A stretch of DNA of 64,000 nt from Asanoa sp040676615. Lineage in GTDB: Bacteria; Actinomycetota; Actinomycetes; Mycobacteriales; Micromonosporaceae. The notes below the pieces were generated by a model that worked only from the letters and a program-made list of their open reading frames with translations, had not been told where the DNA came from and did no database searches. Below, piece by piece: positions 22,715-31,056 of the stretch. Every line of letters begins with the position of its first letter. Positions within the stretch are counted from its first letter, which is position 1. The position numbers and the translations under genes are program-made. Location of the stretch: the NCBI RefSeq assembly GCF_040676615.1, contig NZ_JBFAPI010000005.1, forward strand, positions 1-64,000. The letters are read 5' to 3'.

Positions 22715-25033
22715 TCATGCCGCTTCGCGCGGTGGGGGCGGCGTGACCGGCTTGGTCGGACGCGTGGTTGGGGTCGGCTTCGGCGGCTTGGTCGGTTCGA
22801 GCGTGGGCGTGGGCTTGGTCGACGGCGTCGGTCGCGGCGCGTCGGTCGGCTCGGGGCTGACGGTCCGTGGCGCCGGCGTTTCCGCGGTGGACGGCGCGGA
22901 CGGCGTTTCCTGCGGGAAACCGGGCTCCGCGAACCGGTAATCGTCCGGGTCGAGGTCCATCGCCTTGGCCGCCTCGGTCATGAACTGCTGCCAGATCCGC
23001 CCCGGATAGCTCGCGCCGAACACGTCGTAGCTCCCGTCCTTCGTGCGCAGCGGCTTGCCGTCCGTGGTGCCGAGCCACACGGCCGCGGCCATCGCGCCGG
23101 TATAGCCGACCATCCAGGCGTGCAGGTTCTGCGTGGTGCTCTTGCCGGCCTGCCAGGTGCCGGTCTTGCCCGCCGCGTCCCAGTCCGGCACCTTCGCGGC
23201 CGCCACCCGGCGCAGCGTCCAGTTGAGTTGCTTGGCCTGCTCCTGGTTCAGCCCCACGTCCGTCTGCGTCAACTGCTCGTGGTAGATCTCGTCGTCCCCT
23301 TTGGACACCGACCGGACGAAGTGCGCGTTCGCGCGCTTGCCACCGGACGCGAACGTCGCCATGCCGTTCGCGTGGTCCTGCACGGTGATGCCGTACTGGC
23401 CGATGCCGACCTCGGTGGAGAACCGGGATGCGGCGTCCTGGCCCGACGTCTCGCGCAGGTCGACCCGCACGGGTTCGGGCTTGCCCTGCTCGTTGGCCCA
23501 CATCGACTCGACGCCGGCCTTGCGTGCCATGTCGATGACGGCGGGCACGCCGAGCTGCTCGGTGAGCCCGAAGTACGTGGTGTTCAGCGACGCGACGGTC
23601 GCCTCCCACAGCGTGCACTGCGGCTGGCAGGCCGCACTGCCGGAGTTGCGGATCGGCCCGGCCGCGCTGTCGCGGGTCCGGCCGCTCTTCGGGAACTCCT
23701 TGGTCGCGGGGGAGTCGAAGCGCTGCTTCGGCGAGATGCCGTGCCGCAGCGCCTCCGCGAGGTCGTACACCTTGAACGACGATCCTGGTGGGTGCTGCCC
23801 GAACCCGGCCGCGTGGCCCTCGTCGTCGAGGTACCACCCCGCGTAGTCGGCGCCGAGCCCGTCGTTGCCGCCGTAGTACGCGAGCACCCGGCCGCTGCCG
23901 GGTTCCACGGCCACCAGGGCGGACTGCCAGTTCTTGGGCTGTCCCCGCACCACGTCCGGCGCCTTGTCGCCCCGGATGTTCGCGGCGGCCTCGGCCGCGT
24001 CCTGTGCGCGCTTGTCGACCGTCGTCACGATCCGGAAGCCCCCGTTGCGGACATAGTCGAACGGGCGGTCCTTGAACGGCTCGGTGCCGCGCAGCTCGCT
24101 CAGCACGTGGTTGACGACCAGCCCGGCCGGCCGGTCCAGGCCGGACTGACCGGCCCGGGGATCGTAGTCACGGACGGTATCCGGGTAGGCGAGGTCCGCG
24201 CCTTCGGCCGCGGTCAGATAGCCCAGCGCCACCATCCCGTCACGGATGTACCGCCACCGGTCGATCGAGTTCTGCCGAGCCTTGTCGTTGCGCTTCGGGT
24301 CGTACCCCGGCTGTCCCTCGGGGTCGTCCGGGTTCGCCTCCGGCTGCTTGACCATCGCGGCCAGCACGGCGGCCTCCGACTGGGTCAGCTGGCTCTCGCG
24401 GGGCGCGTCCTTGCGGGCCGTCTTGCCGAAGAACGTCTGCGCTGCCGCTTCGATGCCGTAGGCCCCGCGGCCGAACGGCACGGTGTTGAGATAGAAGCCG
24501 AGAATCTCCTCTTTGCTGTAGTTGTCGTCCAGTTTCCAGGCCATGACGGCCTCGCGCATCTTGCGGGAGTAGGTGACCCCTTTCAGATCGGCGGCGATCC
24601 GGGCGTACTGCTGGGTGATGGTCGAGGCGCCCTGCTGGTCACCGCCGGTGACGTTGTTCCACGCGGCGCGCAGCACACCACGGAAGTCGACGCCTTCGTT
24701 CGTCCAGAACGACCGATCCTCGGCTGCCACAATGGCCTGCTTGACCGCGTCGTTCATCTGCTCGTACGGCAGGATCGTGCGGTTTTCCGTGCCCAGCTTC
24801 GCCATCGGCGTCTTCCCGTCGGCGTAGTAGAGCGTCGTCGACTCGGGGAGCACCAACTCGTCGGGCGGCGGCACGGAGTCGACGTAGTACCCGCCGATCG
24901 CCGCCCCGCCACCGCACGCGACCAGGAGCACGGCCAAGCCGACCAGCCACACCTTGCGGCGCGAACGCTTGCCCGGGGCTTTGGCCGGTCGGTCGGAGCC
25001 CGCCGCGGCCGCGTCGCTCGGAATCTGGGACAT
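22715..25033 (-). CDS. Class A penicillin-binding protein
   Basis: A 772-residue bifunctional peptidoglycan synthase: short cytosolic N-terminus, one membrane anchor (about 28-50), GT51 transglycosylase (EDRSFWTNEGVDFRG, QGASTITQQYAR) and transpeptidase. The transpeptidase has the Ser motif SSFK in PPGSSFKVYD, SLN and KTG (AGKTGTW). The last ~80 residues are Pro/Thr-rich (PTPSTKPTPTLEPTKPPKPT). ATG 25033 gives the usual short N-terminus; TTG 25066 is an alternative. It lies divergent to a GntR gene. A second class A PBP is at 61418. Confidence 0.93.
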   Translation of the reverse strand: MSQIPSDAAAAGSDRPAKAPGKRSRRKVWLVGLAVLLVACGGGAAIGGYYVDSVPPPDELVLPESTTLYYADGKTPMAKLGTENRTILPYEQMNDAVKQAIVAAEDRSFWTNEGVDFRGVLRAAWNNVTGGDQQGASTITQQYARIAADLKGVTYSRKMREAVMAWKLDDNYSKEEILGFYLNTVPFGRGAYGIEAAAQTFFGKTARKDAPRESQLTQSEAAVLAAMVKQPEANPDDPEGQPGYDPKRNDKARQNSIDRWRYIRDGMVALGYLTAAEGADLAYPDTVRDYDPRAGQSGLDRPAGLVVNHVLSELRGTEPFKDRPFDYVRNGGFRIVTTVDKRAQDAAEAAANIRGDKAPDVVRGQPKNWQSALVAVEPGSGRVLAYYGGNDGLGADYAGWYLDDEGHAAGFGQHPPGSSFKVYDLAEALRHGISPKQRFDSPATKEFPKSGRTRDSAAGPIRNSGSAACQPQCTLWEATVASLNTTYFGLTEQLGVPAVIDMARKAGVESMWANEQGKPEPVRVDLRETSGQDAASRFSTEVGIGQYGITVQDHANGMATFASGGKRANAHFVRSVSKGDDEIYHEQLTQTDVGLNQEQAKQLNWTLRRVAAAKVPDWDAAGKTGTWQAGKSTTQNLHAWMVGYTGAMAAAVWLGTTDGKPLRTKDGSYDVFGASYPGRIWQQFMTEAAKAMDLDPDDYRFAEPGFPQETPSAPSTAETPAPRTVSPEPTDAPRPTPSTKPTPTLEPTKPPKPTPTTRPTKPVTPPPPREAA

Positions 25034-25077
25034 CGCACAGCGGTACCCGTTCACGACCGCCCACAATCACCACCGCT

Positions 25078-25118
25078 AGTGCTCACTGCTTGACACGCGT
25101 CCGGGTCTCCTGCATTCT
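25078..25118 (+). promoter_or_regulatory. Promoter of the GntR/ABC operon
   Basis: TTGACA (25090-25095) and CATTCT (25113-25118) with a 17-nt spacer form a good housekeeping-type promoter. The inverted repeat AGTG-CT-CACT (25078-25087) touches the -35 and could be the GntR operator. Confidence 0.5.
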
Positions 25119-25153
25119 CGTTCCACCATTAACCTAGTGAAACGGCAATATGG

Positions 25154-25543
25154 TTGATCGACTTCCACATCGACGCGCGCTCGGGGATCGCCCCGTACCT
25201 GCAGATCGTGGGGCAGGTACGGCAAGCGCTGCTGCTGGGGCTGCTCACCGAAGGCGACAAGCTGCCCACCGTCAAGGAGGTCGTCGCCAAGGTGGCGATC
25301 AACCCGAACACCGTGAGCAAGGCGTACCGCGAACTCGAGCACCAGGGCCTGGCCGCGGGAAAGCCGGGGGTGGGCACCTTCATCACCCGATCGCTCGGCC
25401 AGGCGTCGCTCGCCGAGCACGGTCCGTTGCAGCAGGAGCTGCGCGCCTGGATGGACAAGGCCCGCGCTGCGGGCCTGACCGAGCCGGGCATCGAGGCGAT
25501 GTGCCAGAAAACCCTGCGCGAGAGCGCCGAAGAGGAGAGATGA
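25154..25543 (+). CDS. GntR family regulator, YtrA type
   Basis: A 129-residue regulator with an N-terminal winged HTH (PYLQIVGQVRQALLLGLL, LPTVKEVVAKVAINPNTVSKAYRELE) and the short C-terminal helix of the YtrA subfamily. The family start MIDFHIDARSG matches a TTG codon at 25154; a nearby ATG (25149) is out of frame. Such regulators repress their own ABC transporter operon, which follows with a 4-bp ATGA overlap. Confidence 0.88.
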   Translation: MIDFHIDARSGIAPYLQIVGQVRQALLLGLLTEGDKLPTVKEVVAKVAINPNTVSKAYRELEHQGLAAGKPGVGTFITRSLGQASLAEHGPLQQELRAWMDKARAAGLTEPGIEAMCQKTLRESAEEER

Positions 25544-26439
25544 GCGCGATATTGCAGGCCCATGAGCTGGGCAAGAGATACCGCCAGCGCCAGGCGCTGA
25601 CCGACTGCACCCTTGAGATCCCGCCGGGGCACGTCGTCGGCCTGGTCGGGCCCAACGGCGCGGGCAAGACCACGTTGTTGAAGATCGCCTGCGGCATGCT
25701 CGCGCCGACCACGGGGCGGATCGAGGTGCTGGGCGGTCAGCCCAACGGCGGAACCGCGCAACTGGCCCGGGTCGGCTACGTCGCCCAGGACACACCCACC
25801 TACGCGAGCCTGTCCGTCGCCGACCACCTGAAGCTCGGCGCCAAGATGAACCCGGCGTGGGACGCGAAGCTCGCGCAGGACCGCATCGAGCAGCTCGACC
25901 TCAACCCGCGGCAGAAGGCGGGCAAGCTCTCCGGCGGCCAGCGCGCCCAGCTCGCCCTGACCGTCGCGGTCGCCAAACGACCCGAACTGCTCATCCTCGA
26001 CGAACCCGTCGCCAGCCTCGACCCGCTGGCCCGTCGCGGGTTCCTGCGCCACCTGATGGAGTCGGTCGCCGAGCACGACACCAGCGTCATCCTCTCCTCC
26101 CACCTGATCTCCGATCTCGAACGCGTCTGCGACTACCTGGTCGTGCTGGTCTCCTCGCGCGTACGGCTCGCCGGCGAAACCGATGATCTGCTCGCGCGGC
26201 ACCACCGGATCGTGTGCTCGCGGCGCCAAGGGTCGGATCTGCCCGCGGGGCTGGAGGTCATCTCGGCGGAACACACCGAGCGGCAGTCGAGGTTCGTCGT
26301 GCGAAGCGAGGGCGAACTGCCCGCCGGGGACTGGTCCGCCGAACACCTCGAGCTGGAGGACCTCGTGCTGACCTACATGGAGCCGCCCGTCGACCGCGGC
26401 GGCGACACCGCGATGCAACCGACAGGAGAAGCGCGATGA
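25540..26439 (+). CDS. ABC transporter ATP-binding protein
   Basis: A 299-residue ATPase: Walker A GPNGAGKTT (37-45), signature LSGGQRAQLAL (130-140), Walker B LLILDEPVASLD (150-161), and switch His in SSHLISD. The C-terminal ~80 residues form the extension seen in YtrB/EcfA-like drug exporters. Its start overlaps the GntR stop and its stop overlaps the permease start (ATGA both). It energises the next protein. Confidence 0.94.
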   Translation: MSAILQAHELGKRYRQRQALTDCTLEIPPGHVVGLVGPNGAGKTTLLKIACGMLAPTTGRIEVLGGQPNGGTAQLARVGYVAQDTPTYASLSVADHLKLGAKMNPAWDAKLAQDRIEQLDLNPRQKAGKLSGGQRAQLALTVAVAKRPELLILDEPVASLDPLARRGFLRHLMESVAEHDTSVILSSHLISDLERVCDYLVVLVSSRVRLAGETDDLLARHHRIVCSRRQGSDLPAGLEVISAEHTERQSRFVVRSEGELPAGDWSAEHLELEDLVLTYMEPPVDRGGDTAMQPTGEAR

Positions 26440-27476
26440 TCTGGGTGACCTGGCGGCAGTTCCGGGCCCAGGCCCTCGCCGGCCTGGCGCTGCTCGCCGC
26501 CGCCGCGATCGGCTTTCTGGTCACCGGGTTGGGGATGCACCACAGCTACGCCGCGGACCTGGCCGCGTGTGCCCCGCTGCACGCCTGCGACGGAGCGACC
26601 CCCGCCGCTCGGGCGTTGGGTGCCCAGTTCAGCCAGTTGCAGCGAAGCTATGAGCCCATGTTCGAGCTCCTGCAACTCCTCGTGATCGCCGTACCGGCGA
26701 TGATCGGCATCTTCTGGGGTGCGCCGCTGATCGGCCGTGAACTCGAAACCGGTACACACGAACTCGCCTGGAACCAGACCGTCACGCGCACCCGGTGGCT
26801 CGCGGTCAAACTCACCGTCGTCGGCATCGCCGCGATCGCCGCCGCCGCGATGCTCAGTTGGCTGCTGACCTGGTGGGCCGGGCCGCTGGACCAGCTCAAC
26901 GGAAACCGGTGGGCGGCGATGACCTTCGCCTCACGCGACATCGTCCCGCTCGGCTACGCCGCGTTCGCCTTCGCCCTGGGTACCACGCTGGGACTGCTGC
27001 TGCGCCGCACCCTCCCCGCCATGGCCCTCACCCTCGCCGTGTTCGTCGCCGTCCAGATTCTCGTGCCCACTCTCGTCCGACCCCACCTGCTGCCGTCGAC
27101 CACGACCACCTTCGCGATCAACGAGGCCACCACGAGCCAGTTCCACGACTTCCGGGGCACGCAGACGGACTTCCACTTCGACCTACCGACACCGCGGGGG
27201 GCGTGGCTGACATCCCAGCCGCCCGTGCTGAACTCGTCCGGCCAGGTGGTCCGCATAGATGACTACCCCGACTGCTTCCCGGATGTCCCCGGCGACGTCC
27301 CGGACGTGGGTCGGATCGGCGCCTGCCTCGCCAAGGACAACCTCCACGAGACCGTCACCTACCAGCCCGCGAGCCACTACTGGCCGCTGCAGTGGATGGA
27401 GACCGGGATCTTCCTCCTGCTCGCCGGAGCGCTGGCCGGCACCTGCTTCTGGTGGATCCGGCGCCGCCAGAACTGA
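26436..27476 (+). CDS. ABC transporter permease
   Basis: A 346-residue membrane protein with about six helices: LAGLALLAAAAIGFLVTGLGM, LLQLLVIAVPAMIGIFWGAPL, TVVGIAAIAAAAMLSWLLTWW, IVPLGYAAFAFALGTTLGLLL, MALTLAVFVAVQILVPTLV and GIFLLLAGALAGTCFWWIRRR. A long external loop (about 235-320) carries cysteines. ATG 26436 has AGGAGA 7 nt upstream. It forms the exporter with the overlapping ATPase; substrate unknown. Confidence 0.88.
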   Translation: MIWVTWRQFRAQALAGLALLAAAAIGFLVTGLGMHHSYAADLAACAPLHACDGATPAARALGAQFSQLQRSYEPMFELLQLLVIAVPAMIGIFWGAPLIGRELETGTHELAWNQTVTRTRWLAVKLTVVGIAAIAAAAMLSWLLTWWAGPLDQLNGNRWAAMTFASRDIVPLGYAAFAFALGTTLGLLLRRTLPAMALTLAVFVAVQILVPTLVRPHLLPSTTTTFAINEATTSQFHDFRGTQTDFHFDLPTPRGAWLTSQPPVLNSSGQVVRIDDYPDCFPDVPGDVPDVGRIGACLAKDNLHETVTYQPASHYWPLQWMETGIFLLLAGALAGTCFWWIRRRQN

Positions 27477-27530
27477 ACGTTCAAGCCGAACGGGCGATCG
27501 GTTTGGTGCCGGCGAGTTCGAAGCCGCGGA

Positions 27531-27536
27531 TATGTT
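27531..27536 (+). promoter_or_regulatory. -10 element of the quinone oxidoreductase gene
   Basis: TATGTT, 6 nt before ATG 27543; supports ATG 27543 over GTG 27537. Confidence 0.45.
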
Positions 27537-27542
27537 GTGATC

Positions 27543-28508
27543 ATGCAGGCAATGTCGATCAGCCGGTACGGCGGACCCGAGGTCTTCGAGCAGGTCGAGC
27601 TGGACGAGCCCGTTCCCGGGCCCGGCGAAGTCAGCATCACCGTCTCCCACGCGTCGGTCGGCCTGATCGACACGTTGATCCGGAAGGGGATGCTGGCCGG
27701 CAATCCGGCCGTGCCGCAGCCTCCGTTCGTTCCCGGGATCGAGGTCGCGGGCGTCGTGCGCGCTGTCGGAGCGGGCGTGGACCGGGTGCGCGTCGGCGAG
27801 GAGGTCGCGACGCTCACGCTGCCCGGGTTCGGTGGTTATGCCGAGGTCACGCTCGCCCCGGCCGACCTCGTCGTGCCGCTCGGTGGCACCGGCGTCGACC
27901 GCGCACAAGCGGTGGCCGGCTTCGCCAACGCGGCCACCGCCTACCTCTCCCTGACCCGGGCGATCACCATGCCGGCCAGCGCCCGGGTGCTCGTACACGG
28001 TGCCCTCGGTGGCCTGGCCTCGGTGTATCCCGGCGTGGCACGGCTGCTCGGCGCCGCGCGGGTGGTCGGCACCGTGCGGCGCGAGAGCCAGATCGACGGC
28101 GCGATGGCGTACGGCTTCGACGTCGTCAGCACCGTCGACCGGCTCTCCGAGGGCGCGTTCGACGTCATCGTCGACCCGGTCGGGGGTGACCTGCGCACGC
28201 GTTCCCTGGATCTGCTCGCTCCGATGGGGCGGCTGCTGGCGGTCGGCAGCGCTGGGAGTGAGACCGGCGCCCCGATCGATTCGAACCGGCTGTGGCTCGC
28301 CAACCTCGGTGTCGTCGGATTCAACGTCGGCGGGTTCCTCGGGCTGGATTCGAGCCCGGCCCGCGCGGCCGCCGAGGCCATCGTGCCGCTGTTCGTCGAC
28401 GGCGCGATCCGGTTGCCGGTGACCACCTTGCCGTTCGACCAGGCGGCGGAGGCGCACCGGCGGATGGACGAGCATCAGGTCCTCGGCCGGCTGGTGCTCC
28501 GCCGCTGA
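27543..28508 (+). CDS. Zinc-independent quinone oxidoreductase (MDR)
   Basis: A 321-residue medium-chain dehydrogenase/reductase of the QOR type: MQAMSISRYGGPEVFEQVEL, then FVPGIEVAGVVRAVGAGV, a nucleotide-binding VHGALGGLASVYPGVARLLGA, and a C-terminal HRRMDEHQVLGRLVL. The Cys ligands of zinc alcohol dehydrogenases are missing. It reduces quinones or enones with NADPH. It is 66 bp after the ABC permease, but with its own promoter. A hairpin lies just after the stop. Confidence 0.9.
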   Translation: MQAMSISRYGGPEVFEQVELDEPVPGPGEVSITVSHASVGLIDTLIRKGMLAGNPAVPQPPFVPGIEVAGVVRAVGAGVDRVRVGEEVATLTLPGFGGYAEVTLAPADLVVPLGGTGVDRAQAVAGFANAATAYLSLTRAITMPASARVLVHGALGGLASVYPGVARLLGAARVVGTVRRESQIDGAMAYGFDVVSTVDRLSEGAFDVIVDPVGGDLRTRSLDLLAPMGRLLAVGSAGSETGAPIDSNRLWLANLGVVGFNVGGFLGLDSSPARAAAEAIVPLFVDGAIRLPVTTLPFDQAAEAHRRMDEHQVLGRLVLRR

Positions 28509-28509
28509 G

Positions 28510-28539
28510 CCGGCAGCGGGCGTCGACGCCCACTGCCGG
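28510..28539. terminator. Bidirectional hairpin terminator
   Basis: CCGGCAG and CTGCCGG enclose GGGCG/CGCCC with one C.A mismatch and a TCGA loop (12 bp in all). It lies between the convergent oxidoreductase and secreted-protein genes. Confidence 0.7.
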
Positions 28540-28557
28540 GCACTGTTACACGACGGC

Positions 28558-29448
28558 CTACTCGGAGAGCACCTTCACGGAGTCGGCGCTGCCGCCGTTT
28601 CGGTTGATGGCGACGAAGAAGTCGCTCCCGACGTGGGTGATGTCTTCGATCTCGTCGGTCAGGTTGTTTCCCGGAATGCCGATGTCGCTTTCCACGTCGC
28701 CGCCGGACCAGTTGTATTGGTAGATCCAGTTCCACCCGGTGTCGGGCGTCGAGTCGTTGATCGACTTGGTGTTCCAGATGTAGTTCTCCGAGCAGTCGAT
28801 GCCTTGGTCGGAACGATTGTCGTGACTCGTCAGGTTGCTCTTCACCAGCGTCCATCCGCTCGTCAGCGCGCCGGCACCGGGATGGGTCCACAATGTACTC
28901 AGCCGGCGGGCGGCATACTTGCCGGCTCCGCCGGCGGCCGTCGCGCTGTAGCAGAGGCCGCTGATGTTGCCCGTAGGCAGATGGACGATCTGCCGCGTAC
29001 CGATGGATCCGTCGGCGTTCAGGTGCACGATCGTCACGTCGTCGCTCGGAAACGCGGACTGACTTCCCTGGGTGGCGATCAAGGCCGGGCCCTGGCCCAG
29101 GTAGTTCGCGTTGTAGGCGAGGTCGTTGCCGTGGCCGAGTTCGGGCATGGAGATCGGTGCCCCGGCACAGGTCCAGCTAGCGCCGTCCCAGGCCGAGCCG
29201 TCGCGCAACCATCGGGACAGGACCGGCTCCCCGGCGCTTCCCTTCGAGAAAATGATGTAGAGCTGGCCGCCCGGCCCCGCCACCATGCCTTCCAGGACCG
29301 TTCGACCCGCCCGGCACGCGCTGCTGTTCGGGATGTTCAGCCGTTCCGCCCCGCTCCTGTCCGTAGCCGCGTAGGCGGGCGCCGTCGAGGCGACAGCGAT
29401 TCCGACCGAGAGCGCGAGCACGGACGCGACGCTCAATAGTTTCTTCAC
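28558..29448 (-). CDS. Secreted protein of unknown function
   Basis: A 296-residue exported protein. Residues 1-28 form a Sec signal (KKLLSVASVLALSVGIAVAS, then AYA/A cleavage). The mature part contains several NxxxxG/W blocks (LYIIFSKGSAGEP, SWTCAGAPISMPELGHGNDLAYN, TGWNWIYQYNWSGGD) resembling beta-propeller strands, and four cysteines. GTG 29448 has AAGGAG about 10 nt upstream. A 7-bp inverted repeat brackets its promoter, suggesting tight repression. Family not recognised. Confidence 0.75.
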   Translation of the reverse strand: MKKLLSVASVLALSVGIAVASTAPAYAATDRSGAERLNIPNSSACRAGRTVLEGMVAGPGGQLYIIFSKGSAGEPVLSRWLRDGSAWDGASWTCAGAPISMPELGHGNDLAYNANYLGQGPALIATQGSQSAFPSDDVTIVHLNADGSIGTRQIVHLPTGNISGLCYSATAAGGAGKYAARRLSTLWTHPGAGALTSGWTLVKSNLTSHDNRSDQGIDCSENYIWNTKSINDSTPDTGWNWIYQYNWSGGDVESDIGIPGNNLTDEIEDITHVGSDFFVAINRNGGSADSVKVLSE

Positions 29449-29480
29449 TTCGGTGTCTCTCCTTGGGGGTCGGCCAAGGC

Positions 29481-29509
29481 AGTGTAGCAACGGAATGTCC
29501 ATTTGCTAC
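29481..29509 (-). promoter_or_regulatory. Promoter and operator-like repeat of the secreted protein gene
   Basis: GTAGCAA (29484-29490) and TTGCTAC (29503-29509) are 12 nt apart. The -10 candidate TACACT (29481-29486, minus strand) overlaps the inner arm. A repressor bound here would block the promoter. Confidence 0.45.
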
Positions 29510-29535
29510 TGTCGTGTGTCGATGGCACAGGGTGG

Positions 29536-30951
29536 TTAGTGGCCGGGTTCCCGCGGTGCCGTGCGCGGCATCAGAGCGACCACCGGGAGGCTGAGCGCGC
29601 AGACGACCAGGACCACGACGAGGCTGACCTTCATCGCGTGGTCCAGTCCGGAGGCCGCGGCCTGGAAGAAGATCGAGGTGACCGCGGCCGAGCCGAGCGC
29701 TGACGCGAGTTGCTGCAGCGAGCTGAGCGAGCCGCTGGCGCTGCCGGCTTCCTCGGGCTTCGCGTCGCCGAGCGCGACCATCGGGATCGTGGTGAAGCAC
29801 AGTCCGATGCCGATGCCGGTGACGAACAGCGCCGGCGTCAGGGACCAGAGGCCGGCGCGGTCGACGACGGCCAGAAGCCAACCGCAGCCGACGACCACGA
29901 CGGCCAGCCCGATGGCGACGAGCCGGCGACCGAGCTTGGCGACCAGGCCGGCCATGGCGGCGAACGCGGAGGTGATGATTCCCAGGGTGAGCGGCACCAG
30001 GCCGAGCGAGGTGTCCCGCGCGCTGGCGTGCAGCCCCTCCTGCATGAACAGCGACAGCACGAGGACCAGCCCGGCGCCGGCGGCGAAGACGGACAGGCCC
30101 ACGAGCATTCCTGAGGTGAAACCACGGTTCTGCAGCAGCGAACGCGTGACGAGCGGGTGGGTCGCGGTGCGCTGACGGCGGGCGAAGGCGGCGAAGAACA
30201 GGACGCCCGCGATGATCGAGGCGACGGGTAGGGCGGTCCAGCCGTTGGTCGAGCCCTCGATCAGACCGTAGAGCAGCCCGATCATCGTGACGGCAAGCAG
30301 GCCGGAACCGCGACCGTCGACGACGGTGGACCGGTCGCCGTCGTCACGGGGCAGGATCCTGGTGGCGATGACCAGTCCGATGCCGCCGAGGATGACGTTC
30401 GCGAGGAAGATCGGGCGCCAGGACAGGCCGAACAGGTCGGCGCTGATGATGAAGCCGGCCAGGACGGGGCCGGCGACACTGGAGACACCGAGTACCGGGC
30501 CGAACAGTCCGAACGCCTTGGCGAGCAGGTCGCGGCCGAACGCCTTCATCATGATCGCCATGCCCTGCGGGATGAGCAGGGCCCCGAACGCTCCCTGAGC
30601 GACCCGGGCGGCGATGAGCAGAGTCGGTTCGGGTGCGAGCCCGGCGACCGCCGAGGCCAGCGTGAATCCGCTGATGCCGATCAGGAAGAGCCGGCGCTGG
30701 CCGAACTTGTCGCCCAGCCGTCCGCCGACCACGAGCAGGACACCCATGGCGAGCAGGTACGCCGTGCCCAACCACTTGATCAGCCCTTCGCCGCCGTGGA
30801 GGTCGCGGGCGATGGTGGGTGCGGCGATGTTCGTGACGGTCGCGTCGATGACGTCGAGCGCGTCGGCGAGCAGAACCAAACCCAGGATGGCCCACATCCG
30901 GCGACTGGAGCGGTGTGTGCCGACCGTGCCCGGGTCCGTCAACGTGGTCAT
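29536..30951 (-). CDS. MFS drug:H+ antiporter, 14-TM EmrB/QacA type
   Basis: A 471-residue transporter. It opens SRRMWAILGLVLLADALDVIDATVTNIAAPTIARD (motif D1 region), then motif A GRLGDKFGQRRL and further alternating hydrophobic segments, consistent with 14 helices. It exports drugs or metabolites in exchange for protons. ATG 30951 has AAGGAC about 10 nt upstream. It lies directly downstream of an ECF42 sigma gene on the same strand, and its promoter region carries the same elements as the DGPF genes (31009-31034). Confidence 0.9.
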   Translation of the reverse strand: MTTLTDPGTVGTHRSSRRMWAILGLVLLADALDVIDATVTNIAAPTIARDLHGGEGLIKWLGTAYLLAMGVLLVVGGRLGDKFGQRRLFLIGISGFTLASAVAGLAPEPTLLIAARVAQGAFGALLIPQGMAIMMKAFGRDLLAKAFGLFGPVLGVSSVAGPVLAGFIISADLFGLSWRPIFLANVILGGIGLVIATRILPRDDGDRSTVVDGRGSGLLAVTMIGLLYGLIEGSTNGWTALPVASIIAGVLFFAAFARRQRTATHPLVTRSLLQNRGFTSGMLVGLSVFAAGAGLVLVLSLFMQEGLHASARDTSLGLVPLTLGIITSAFAAMAGLVAKLGRRLVAIGLAVVVVGCGWLLAVVDRAGLWSLTPALFVTGIGIGLCFTTIPMVALGDAKPEEAGSASGSLSSLQQLASALGSAAVTSIFFQAAASGLDHAMKVSLVVVLVVCALSLPVVALMPRTAPREPGH

Positions 30952-31008
30952 GGGGAAACGTCCTTCGCCTACCGGGGCGCCCCTCCTGGGCGGCCGCTCA
31001 CCCCCACC

Positions 31009-31034
31009 ACGAAGGCCCCGGGCCCGATCCGACA
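31009..31034 (-). promoter_or_regulatory. Predicted ECF42-type promoter of the MFS gene
   Basis: TGTCGG (31034-31029), a 15-nt spacer, TTCGT (31013-31009). The first 14 nt, GGTGTCGGATCGGG, are identical to those upstream of the first DGPF gene. It ends 57 nt before the MFS start. Confidence 0.5.
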
Positions 31035-31056
31035 CCGCCCGGAAAGAAATTCCGCG

